Shown: piece by piece, positions 1-9,400 of the stretch
Position numbering within the stretch: position 1 is the first letter of the stretch
Layout: each line of letters starts with the position of its first letter
Assembly (NCBI GenBank): GCA_022885665.1
Contig: JAGQDJ010000362.1
Location: 1-64,000, forward strand
Length of the DNA: 64,000 nucleotides
Source: Triops longicaudatus
Lineage: Eukaryota; Arthropoda; Branchiopoda; Notostraca; Triopsidae
Reading direction: 5' to 3'
Made by a program: the position numbers and the translations under genes
Notes under the pieces: generated by a model
Database searches by the model: none
Seen by the model: only the letters and a program-made list of their open reading frames with translations
Told to the model about the DNA's origin: nothing

Positions 1-435
1 GCCCTCTGCGGACGATCGGTACGAACTACGGGTACTAGCGGCACGCGAGGCGATGGATGAAGGAGCGTCGTTGGCTCGCGAAGAACGATATTGTTAGATG
101 CTTAAAAACGAGGCGAATGCATCTCTCTCGACTTTCGCCATATATGCCTCCGAATTCGCTCTTTGGTATTCATCGGGCCCTTGAGCGTTGATATATCGTT
201 TGTTTAGATCCAAGCATTCGTTAAGATCTTCGGTCAGTTGCTGCCTTAGCACTTCGAGTGCACTACGGCTGCTGCGATATATTATAAGGGTGTCGATGCG
301 CTTCATACAAGCGACCATACGCTTCTTCGCTTCGCTGCGAAGTTTGCGTAGAACGTGAACATCCTTTGACTCGTCTTTTTCATCGTCGAAAAAGTCATCG
401 TGATGTTCTCCGGTTGGTGGTTTTACGAGCGCCAT
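1..435 (-). mobile_element. BEL/Pao-like gag N-terminus, interrupted by one stop, runs off left edge
   Basis: On the minus strand an ATG at 435-433 with a good context (A at -3, G at +4) opens a 113-codon frame that ends in TAA at 96-94. The frame stays open after this stop to the window edge. The product has an acidic N-terminal stretch (HHDDFFDDEKDESKD), then a charged helical region with RMVACMKRIDTLIIYRSSRS and repeated Leu/Glu/Lys. After the stop comes a Ser/Arg/Ala-rich stretch. An N-terminal helical block followed by a Ser/Arg-rich linker is the usual arrangement of BEL/Pao Gag proteins, hence the call; there is no catalytic motif to confirm it. The orientation is opposite to the pol remnants at 1.2-5.3 kb, so this is a separate copy. 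A host gene cannot be excluded. The in-frame stop suggests decay. Confidence 0.45.
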
Positions 436-1201
436 TGTACGAAAGATGGACAAAAAGCGTACTTACAGTTTGAAGAGAAAGTGTCGATCGTCGAGTTTCC
501 CGGTCGATGCACCAGAAATGTCGCCGCTAGAATCGCGTTAACGGCGACAGGGAAGTGGTTTTGTTTTTATAAGGCAATTTGCTCACTTTAGATAATTTAT
601 TTTTAACTTAATTTTACAACAATCAAATCGTGTGCTGAAGAAATAGGTCTGGTTCAAAAGGAGGCCAAAAAGGGACTAACTCATACAGGCTGGGTGCGAG
701 GGATTTCATTGTCACTAATAATGAATTTTAGGATTACAGTGGGAGGCTACGAAATTTAACTGTTGAGTAACAATGAAATTGAACATAGTGGATATTTCGT
801 CTATCGTGCTGTTTCTATCCACTAAAACAAGGCACATTAAACATCCAAAAAATCTTTCGTGCTTTAGCACGGAACAGTTACCAACTAAATTTTTACATGT
901 TAAAAAGTTAAGTACCGTTGTTATTCTTTCTTTTCTGTATTCTGTGCACCAATCGGCGTATGTTTTAAGTTTGGCTAATAAATTTTGTGTATCAAGTTAT
1001 CCAAAAAACCTGTGCCTTATTTTATCGCATTTTCCCTCAGTAGTATGCCCCCATTGTCAATCGCTTGCATAGCGCAGCCGAGCATGGGGACCTTTCTTAG
1101 AAGTTGTGAAAAGTAGCCGCGAAAACACTGCCCGGGACTACAACCATGGTCTTTATGCATAAAACGATTTAAGCAGAAACCGCAACAGCCGAAGAAAACA
1201 A
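436..1201. other. Non-coding stretch between two retroelement remnants
   Basis: I see no convincing gene. Reading frames here are short and overlap on both strands. The part next to 435 would be the LTR/leader of the minus-strand element if that element is BEL/Pao, but I could not define LTR ends. Confidence 0.4.
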
Positions 1202-2715
1202 ATGCTTGCCACATTAAAAAAAATACGGTCATTTTTATATATGTCCGGAAAAAGGCAGTCACAATCCTCTCTACTCTCCCAAACCATTGTCGATACGTTC
1301 GAATCAATTAAACAATTTGAGCGAGAAGACGTCCCTAAGAAACAAGAAGCCATTGCTGATTTCGTAAGCTCCTTTGAAGAATTCTTTCAAGAATTGTAAC
1401 ATCTGTATCAAGAAACAGAATAAGATTCCACTTTCTGACCTCGAAGACGTCATGAAATCGCACCTAGACTCCCTGTGTACTTTGATAATGATAGGCTAGA
1501 AGAAGCCTATCATTCCTTATCAAGATACAGAACTTTTCTACAAACCATTGAAATTACTCTCTGAGTTCTCGAAACACTTGGCGTGAAAGAAGAAAATTTT
1601 GGCGAATTCCTCGTGTGTACTCTTGAAGAAAAGCTTTCGATTCTAACCCTAAGTAATATGGCTCGATTCTTTGGATCCAATGACTGGAACCTTGAGCAAA
1701 TTGTGTTACCACATCGATCAATTACAGTGATGGGAAGTATAAAGCAAAGCGGCCTTGGCGCTCAAACCATCCATTCTTTTCGACTAGTCTTCCCACTGCT
1801 AAAGCTCGCTCTACTCGCTGCTAAGACGTCTGCGTAAAAACCCAGAACTTCTTCAACAGTATGGTCAAATCACTGCAGAATATGAAGAAACGGGTTTCAC
1901 CGAACGTGTCAACGAGAACCTCTTTCTTACTGAGAAAGTTTATTATATTCTCCTTCACCCTGTTATAAAAGATTCTTGTACGACGCCACTTCGTATTGAC
2001 TTTGATTGATCGTGCAAGTCTGGTGAATCCAGTCCAAGTTTGAAATTTTCTTGACCCAGGTCCCCCACTTCAAAATGATAATCTTTCAATTTTCTGCGTT
2101 TTCAAACACACCCTTTCGCGTTGACTGCTGACGTTGAAAAGGCGTTTCTGCAAATAATTTTAAGCCTACATTTGTCCTCTGGACGGATTCTACAATTGCG
2201 CTTTACTGGTTCTATGCTCACCGTCTTCCCGACGATTCGTGGTGCACTGTGTGAACCAAATTCAAAATTGTTTGAAAAATATTAAGTTTGAGTTACGTCA
2301 CTATTCGACTGAAGATAACCCAGCCGATTGTCCAAATCGGAATTTAAGCGCAAAAATCTTTATTGGAATTCTCTCTGGGAACATGATCCGGAATGGATTG
2401 ATCAACCCGAAAACTGGCCTTATTATATCGCTCCTGTTAACCTCCTGAATGCAAACGTTCTCTCCTGTCGTCCACACTTCCTGACTCCTGTTTCATCTCC
2501 CAGTTCGAATCGTTTCTGTAGCTTGGTTTTTTCCCAAACTGTCGAGAATTCAAACGAATTACTCCACTGTCGAAAATTACCTCACTTATTTCTGAAGAAT
2601 TACGTCACGCCAAAATTCGACTTCTTAGCTACGTCTCGTCACTTTTCAAGTGAATTAAGCTACCTTCAACACCCTAAGAATGTTGAGTTTCTCACCAAGA
2701 ACCTGGCAACCCTTG
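1202..2715 (+). mobile_element. Degenerate BEL/Pao retrotransposon, gag-pol remnant with deleted RT core
   Basis: Read across frameshifts and stops, the order of recognisable pieces is that of a BEL/Pao polyprotein. A possible Gag part (about 1202-1740) includes LGVKEENFGEFLVCTLEEKL. The start of pol (1833-2009) has KNPELLQQYG and DSCTTPLRIDFD, the counterpart of the segment just before the RT domain. An RT motif ALTADVEKAFLQI lies at about 2115-2156. An RNase H-like part (about 2168-2450) has VLWTDSTIALYW and TEDNPADCPNR. A pre-integrase stretch (about 2450-2715) contains the WIDQPENWP block and LLHCRKLPHL. The RNase H segment follows the RT motif within about 15 bases, so the YxDD catalytic core is missing. 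At about 2715 the similarity switches to a non-LTR element. The copy is dead. Confidence 0.75.
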
Positions 2716-2719
2716 AAAA

Positions 2720-3789
2720 GTGGGAGAAAAGACTGCGACTCTGGAGTTTTCAAAAGACAAAACCGAATTCATCCACTTCTCTCGAAGACGGTCACTAGAA
2801 GCTGCTTCTCTCGTCTGGGGATCATCGATAATCAAACCGGAAGAGACGGTGTGGTACCTCGGGGTGAACTACGATTCAAAGCCGCACGTAGACAACGGAC
2901 ACACGTAGCCCGTGTGGCGATCCATGTGGAGAATTTGGTAAGAGTAGAGGTCCCTGCGTTGTGATTAGGGTAGGTTTAAGGATTGGATGGGTTGGTTTCT
3001 CGTGTTAAGGATGTACGAGGGATTAACACTGAGAGTATATAAGAATACTACGAAGAGTCAACAAGAATACTACTCTGAGTCTAGAAGAATACTGCTACTA
3101 TATTTTACAAGAGGAATGACGAGCTTATATACAAGAGTGAAAGGATACTATACCGGATAGAAAATTAATAACGTTAAAGGAGAAATCAACTAAAATAAGC
3201 GTAGAAAGCATATAACTTTCAGAGTGAATGGCAATACAAAAAGGAAGGTTTAGAAAATAAGAAAATAGATAAATCTCAACAATAAACAACAAGGAATTTC
3301 ACACAATCCAAAGTTTTCTAATAACGCAAAGAATAAAAAATAGCACAAGTCTCTAAGTTAATCTCCTGCTCCCAACTACGCATGCTGCTGCAAACAACAG
3401 CCGTGGCAAAGATGCGTTACGGGTTTCCGGCTTGATTCAACGTCTCCAGATTCAGCCTACGACCCCTACAGCAAGCCTGTAGGCAAGGGCTGTTAGCAAT
3501 AACAGGGGTTCTACGCACAACTTCAACCACTTCACTTGACGTCGAGACAGAACTTTTTCCCTTGAAACTACTCCTTGAGTCCACGTTATTGAGACACTTC
3601 GGATCCAGAAGCTGGTGCAATTGGCCAAGCACACCAGTACAGCCACAACATGATACATACATATCCTGCCTTAGGAGGGCAAGACAACTCCTGACTGCTA
3701 CCTGTTCCGACAGACCGACAAGTCAAGCCGAAGCCCTCAACTTTATCAAGGAGTACATGCAAAAAAGTGGGAAAGCCGCTAGCAATTAG
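2720..3789 (+). mobile_element. Non-LTR retrotransposon RT C-terminal fragments inside the BEL/Pao remnant
   Basis: Two blocks resemble the end of a Jockey/I/R1-type ORF2 protein. The first (about 2745-2880) reads FSKDKTEFIHFSRRR and then ETVWYLGVNYDSK, the thumb region after the RT catalytic motif. The second (about 3380-3789) has LLQTTAVAKMRYGFPA and LLAITGVLRTTSTTSL, the usual C-terminal segment. It closes with EALNFIKEYMQKSGKAASN and a TAG stop. The two are separated by about 500 bases of AT-rich sequence with a short tandem repeat. The catalytic FADD block, endonuclease and ORF1 are absent. BEL/Pao coding sequence lies on both sides, so the fragment is nested in or recombined with that element. 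Confidence 0.65.
3041..3106 (+). repeat. Three copies of an imperfect 22-bp tandem repeat
   Basis: Units start at 3041, 3063 and 3085, each beginning AAGAATACT. The first two match at AAGAATACTAC and diverge toward the end. The array interrupts the non-LTR fragment. Confidence 0.7.
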
Positions 3790-4330
3790 TGCAAAGCCCC
3801 TTTATAGATCTCAACGACGGTCCTAGCCGCAAATGTATCGTGGACGTCAAACTTCCTCGACGACTTGTTAGCAAAGTGATCCAAATCCGGACAACGCAAT
3901 ACAACATGGTCCTACATTTTGCGTGTGGGAAAAGTGGACTCAGCTATGTGTTCTTGCCTAATCCTAATTCAAACACTCGATCCATTCAAAGAGGTGACAT
4001 CGTTGTAGTTCACAATGAAGAAAAGCGTTTGTACTGGCATATGGTTCGCGTGGAATAACTCATACCTGGAAGCGATGGAGTCATCCGAACATCCATCTTC
4101 CGAACTGCCAAAGGAATAACTAACCGCCTGGTTACAAAACCTCCTAGAAATTAACATCGACACCACCGAGGAATCTACCAAGTTTCCGGTTGAGATATCA
4201 GTTCTGGAGTACTCTACTCCAGCTAGAAATCGCCGAGAGGCAGCCAAACAAGCCTTGACGAAAATCCGACAATACATAAAACAAGACTGGCTCCCGACAA
4301 GCCCGGCCAGGAGGGTGTGTGAAATTCCTT
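3789..4330 (+). mobile_element. BEL/Pao integrase C-terminal (DUF5641-like) remnant
   Basis: Around 3980-4140 one frame reads RGDIVVVHNEEKRLYWHMVRV, a stop (TAA), then LIPGSDGVIRTSIFRTAKG. This is the short barrel-like domain that closes the BEL/Pao polyprotein: a 'GD-V-V' strand, 'LYW..GRV', then 'P-GSDG-VR---v-T--G'. A further short tail runs to about 4320 and ends near a Gly/Cys/Val-Lys motif common at the end of these proteins. The single in-frame stop shows decay. This is probably the 3' end of the element whose 5' part lies at 1.2-2.7 kb, split by the non-LTR fragment. The 3' LTR would follow but I could not define it. Confidence 0.7.
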
Positions 4331-4769
4331 GGTGTAAGATTTCTCTACTTCCTTATTGTTTAATCTTTCCTTTTTTTGTCTTACCCTTCACTTTGAAAGT
4401 TATGCGCTTTCTCCGCTTAGTTTAGTTAATTTTTCCTTTAATGTTTATTGGTTTTCTATCCGGTGTGGTATCTGTCGCGGATGGAAACCTTGATCGGAAC
4501 TTTCACCGTCCGTGTTCGGCCCAATCTTAGGTGTCCGAGGAAACAGGGTTTCCCCGTCTACTGCTTTCCTGCTCTGTGACTGAGAGATCCACACCGCCTT
4601 GCGATAAGTTTCACGATTCGTGTCATCCGTGTTGTGCTCTCCGATGGAATTCGCGCATTTTTGCTTCCAATGTTCTACTGCATCTAAGACGAACGCATCC
4701 TTCACATCCTAATTTTTACCCTCTGCCCATTTTAACTATGTTTGTAAAATCCATACCACTCTCCAACAT

Positions 4770-5304
4770 GTCTCCCGAATTTGACTCACTAGCCTTTCGG
4801 GAGTTGGAAGCCTTAGGAATAGCTCCCAAGTAGTCTTCCACTTTTGCTCAGGATACTTCCCACAAGCAAATCAAGTTGTCGCTGCATTTTAGTGGAACTC
4901 GTTTACTCGATGGCCCTTCTCTAGAAGCGCAATAAATCCAGTCTCAGATAACCTTGAACTTATTATTAGTGGGCTTCATTTAACCCTCGATCGACTTCAC
5001 CATTCCCCCGATCTTCTCTTGAACTGCTACATAATAATTGAGAAATATCTACAGAAACAATTAAGCGAAAAGCGGCGAAGTCACCCAAGTGATCCCGCAC
5101 TACCCCATATCCATTACTTGGTCAGTCACTCAAGAATTCGGTTATAAAATCTACCAAACATGTGCGCACTGTCTTCAACGATTGCCGAGTCCCTCTAATT
5201 ACGTAGAACTCTTACATCCTTATCCTTTACCAAAGAAACCATGGGGAAATGTTTTTTCCCAGTATGTAAAATTTATCTACCGTATTACTGTTGGTTACGT
5301 TTAA
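4770..5304 (+). mobile_element. Second degraded BEL/Pao pol fragment (region just before RT)
   Basis: Read across frameshifts, this stretch carries FRELEALGIAPK, then a frame with LTLDRLHHSPDLLLN and KYLQKQLSEK, then PHIHYLVSHSRIRL and finally LPSPSNYVELLHPYPLP. This matches the order of the BEL/Pao region between the protease and RT: the LW-LE--GI start, the RL--L---P-L block, the Y-PHH block and the SLND-L--GP-L block. At least three frame changes are needed, so it is a relic. It overlaps in content with the piece at 1.8-2.1 kb, so two copies are represented. Confidence 0.6.
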
Positions 5305-6305
5305 TATTTTGTTAACTTGTAACGTTTCGATAATCCTGACAGTAAGAAAGTAATTGTGGCCCTCCAGGAGATTTTGCGCACTTTGGCATTCCATACGATG
5401 CATAAGATTATGGATCTCCTTTTCTGTCGAGGGACTTCAGAATGTGGTCGCTATTCGTCAAATTTGGTCAAAATGCATGGTGAAATTTTTGGATAGAATC
5501 GCTTAAAATGGATTCAATAATCTAAGAAAAAGACTTATAGAACAGTAAACTCCACCTAAAATAATGCAATATGTTTGGAGATAAGAGACCTTAATCGTTG
5601 ATATTGACACATATTTATATTTGATATTGGACGGACTTATAAGCCATACACGAATATTCCTCTTATTGTTATACGTAAGCATGTTGATTGATTAAAAATT
5701 ACTCTAAATAATAAACTGCTGTTTGCTGCTTTGTTTAATTTAGTTTGCCTCTGCAGTGCTTTTCTGTTAGTACAACACTCCCCTCGATTTGCTCGTTTCT
5801 CAAGGGCTTCCAGTGAGTAAAAACTTCTCTAAACTTACAAATGAACATTCGTGAACTTAACCTTGGCCTCACCTAACCTGACTTACCCTAACTTAATTTA
5901 ACCTAGCATAGCTGAACTATCTTTCGCATTGACTTCCTCATGATTTACATAGGCGCGTGGGAGCTAAACACGTTAAAATCTGTTAATTAAGTTGAAATAG
6001 GTTAGGTTTTGTTAGGTCAGATTAGGTGTGTTAGGATTCGAATGTTAGGAAGCGATGGGTGTGTACAGAAAAAAGTACCGTATTTGGTTCACAAGCGCAC
6101 AAACACGATACACTTCAGCTATTTATGAGGCTCATGTCTTACTAATAGATTCTAACACTGGTTAAATTAGTTTAAAAAAATCTGACGGAAATGTTAACCC
6201 TTTGTTTACGTTTCGTAACAATTCGCGGTTCAAATCCGCAGCCTTTCGCGGTCCCGGCTATTCCTTCGCGAGAGGCGGGTCTTGTACATCATTTTGAAAA
6301 CAAAC
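5305..6305. other. Intergenic, upstream of DARS2; GGTTAG/TTAGG-like repeats
   Basis: No gene seen. Degenerate CCTAAC/GTTAGG-type repeats occur at about 5870-5920 (C-rich orientation) and 6000-6035 (G-rich orientation). The DARS2 promoter and 5' UTR should lie in the right part, but I see no clear TATA box or initiator. Confidence 0.5.
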
Positions 6306-6443
6306 ATGTCTCTTCGTGCTTTAAGCCGATTTCGCCGTTTATTCCAAAATCAAAGTACAAAATACTGTACAAAATTATCTGCTATTAACCGGAGATATTC
6401 CACGGGTAATTCTGGACCAGTAATTGTAAATTTTACTAAGTAA
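6306..6443 (+). CDS. DARS2: Mitochondrial targeting peptide segment ending in an in-frame TAA
   Basis: ATG at 6306 (A at -3) opens a 45-codon frame with a textbook presequence: about eight Arg/Lys in the first 31 residues, no Asp/Glu, many Ser/Leu, and an Arg-Arg-Tyr-Ser site typical of matrix processing. It is in the same frame as the synthetase body but ends in TAA at 6441-6443, directly followed by ATG at 6444. Either a 33-nt intron (6426-6458, GT...AG, with TACTAA inside) is removed, or translation restarts at 6444, or the stop is an allele or assembly error. Confidence 0.7.
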   Translation: MSLRALSRFRRLFQNQSTKYCTKLSAINRRYSTGNSGPVIVNFTK

Positions 6444-9400
6444 ATGCTATTAGAGCAGTCCAGTTTCCTTCCGAGCGTCAATTCCTTTGCTGAACGAAGT
6501 CACTCGTGTGGCGAACTTCGGAGCAATCATGTTGGAGAACGCGTGCGATTGTGTGGCTGGATCCAGTTTCAACGTATGGATAAGTTCATCACCTTACGAG
6601 ACGCTTATGGAGTCACGCAGCTAATAATTCATCCCGACGTAAGTCTAAATTATGTGTGCAATGATAGATTTGTATTAATGTAAGATTATTTTTAAATAAA
6701 CTGAGAAGCATAGGAACATAAAAACAGTCACATGCATAAGAAATTCACATGAATTGTGTATTTAACAACATAGCTATATTGTATTTTTTAGGGAAAAAAA
6801 TAGGATAAAATTAATATACCAAATAACTTACGTGCTAGTGTCGCAGTTCATCTGGTTGCAATTTAGAAAGCCGAAACTGCCAAATGTTTGCTCAATCTCC
6901 CATCGGAATCAGTCATTTCAGTCGAGGGTTGTGTAGTTCGTCGTCCACAAGGCCAAGAAAACCAAGTAAATTGTCGAATGCTCCGTTTGTTTGTCTAAAA
7001 GCGCTAGTTTCTTATCGTTCTCTTCTCTTCTTTATCTAGAAACAAGCAACGGGTGAAATTGAAGTTGAAGTCGACAAAATTGCAATCTTGTCACCCGCTA
7101 AAGCCAAGCTACCTTTCACTATCCAGAATTTTAACAAAGTAGCCAAACAAAAAATCATACCTTGTTTTCGAAAACGAGAATTGGTGACCTTTTTCAGGCC
7201 AAAGAGTCTATAAGAATGCAGTATCGCTATTTGGACTTTCGGTTTGACGTCCTCCAACGTAACTTGAGACTTCGTTCTGCTGTGGTCATGAAAATGAGAG
7301 AGTTTTTAGCGCTCCAACATGGGTTTGTGGACGTGGAAACGCCCACATTGTTCCGGAGAACTCCTGGCGTAACTTTTCAGCAACTTATAATCAATAAATT
7401 ACGTTGTGATGTTTTAGTGAAGTTTGTATTGAAATCTTTAATAGGGTGCGCAAGAATTTGTGGTGCCGACACGATTTCCGGGAAAGTTTTATTCCCTGGT
7501 TCAAAGCCCACAACAATTTAAACAGCTATTGATGGTGGGAGGTTTGGATAGGTACTTTCAAATAGCTCGTTGCTACCGGGATGAAGGCACGAGACCGGAT
7601 CGGCAACCTGAATTCACCCAAGTAACGTAACAAAAAAAAAATAGTGTATAGCCAAAGAAAAGAAGTAAAAAATTTCAGAAGTCAAAACTGTTTTTTAAAA
7701 TGCTAATTGTTGTTTAGGTCGATATTGAAATGTCTTTTTCAACTCGTGAAGGCATCATTCGTCTTATCGAAGAACTTTTGGTCCATTCCTGGCCCCAAGA
7801 ACTGGGATCCTTGCCCAATACGTTTCCTCAGATGACATATGAGCAAGCAATGCGCGAATATGGGGTCGATAAACCGGACATTCGCTTTGAAAACCGTTTA
7901 ATTGACGTTTCCGATCGCTTAGCATCCATACAAAGCCAGGATTCCGCTGTTGGCATCGTTTTTTCCAATTTAGCAGTTAGTATTTTTCTTCTTTTACTCG
8001 CATAAGATGATAACGCTTAATGAGAGGTCAGTTTTTGCCATGATATCCACGTACATAGTTCCTTTTATGTTCCCCACAGTGAAATCTTCTATAATTAGCG
8101 GTAAATTTGGTTAGGCTTAGTTAAAGTGAAGTTACATAATGTTATAGTTCACTTGTCTTAAACCCGCTGTAAAGTTGTTGAGAAACGAGGATAAAGATCT
8201 CAAGCCAGTACGAGTATCGAAGGTACGGTAAACCAAGTGCAATTGGGTTATGTTAAATTAGGTTTAGCTTGTTGAGTTTACTTTAGATTGGAGTTACGTG
8301 ATTGGAGTTAGTTACATCTGCTGAAAATGGTTTGAAAACTGACAAAGGTTTATGCTCCGTATACGTGCTTGTGTAATATGGGGAAAACTTCGTTAGGTTA
8401 ACTTAAATCATGTGTAAGCCATTTCAAGCTTGGGTATGCGAAATCCGTTGTAAGGTGGTCCAAAAACCGAACACAGTAGTCAGAACTGTATGCTTGCAGA
8501 TACAAGAGAACAGTACATTTTACTCATTTTGTTGATGAAGTTGAGATTGGTTATGTAGGATAAGTTACAAGTGAAGCAGGGTCTGATTCAAGTAAATAAA
8601 CGCTTGTTCGTATAAAAATTCGTTGTAAAGCAGTCAGTATCGTAAAGTGGCGGAGTGTATACGTACTTGTGTAAAACGTGATAATACCGATAAAAGATAA
8701 AGTGTTCACTTGTGCGTGGCCACTTCAGGTAGATTAGTTCAAGTAAAGTTAGGTTAAGGTAGGTTTAACTAGGGTAGGTTAGCTAAGGTTTAAGTTATTA
8801 GAAATGCTATCACTTATTAACCTCGATTTTAATTAGTAAAAACCACAAAACGTTCGGGATTGTATGCATGGTGCTTTAATCTATTGAAAGTTGGTTATAT
8901 TAGATTAACGTTAAATTAGACAACTGTTAAGTTGCTTGGTTTGTTTCAGTGAAATGCGTAGTCCGTTACAAAATGCCTACGAGCCGCAAGAATTAGGACT
9001 GACTCTGTGTGCCTAATGAGGTAAGGTAAATTTGGTTACATGCGGCTAAGTCAGGTTAGCTTAAGTATATTTTGGTTAGGTTTGTCACGCTTTGTTTGCA
9101 AAAAAATATTTATTGGAAAGTGGCGAAATATCGAAAAACTGTAAAAAATTTTTTAATATTATTTTGTCTTATTGTGTTCTAGGAACACTGCACAGCCAAA
9201 GTGAAGGAAAACCTCCTCCGGCACCTCAAAACGATTCATCCTGGAGTTGGTGTCTTCCCGGTGAAAATTTCCGACCAACACAAATGGATTGGTGTTCCTA
9301 AATGGATATCAGGCGAAGATCAACGCGCCATCAGTGAAAAATGTCAGCTAAAACCGGGAGATTTGCTTTTCTTGGGAGTAGGCGGGGCCAAGCAGCTTGT

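Noticed and set aside
6225..6240. tRNA T-arm-like GCGGTTCAAATCCGC (B-box) upstream of DARS2
   Set aside because: The stem-loop is good, but there is no A-box, D-arm, anticodon arm or pairing acceptor stem at the right distance upstream.
6191..6388. Open frame of 65 codons over the DARS2 start
   Set aside because: It is in another frame; the targeting peptide frame from 6306 explains the coding signal.
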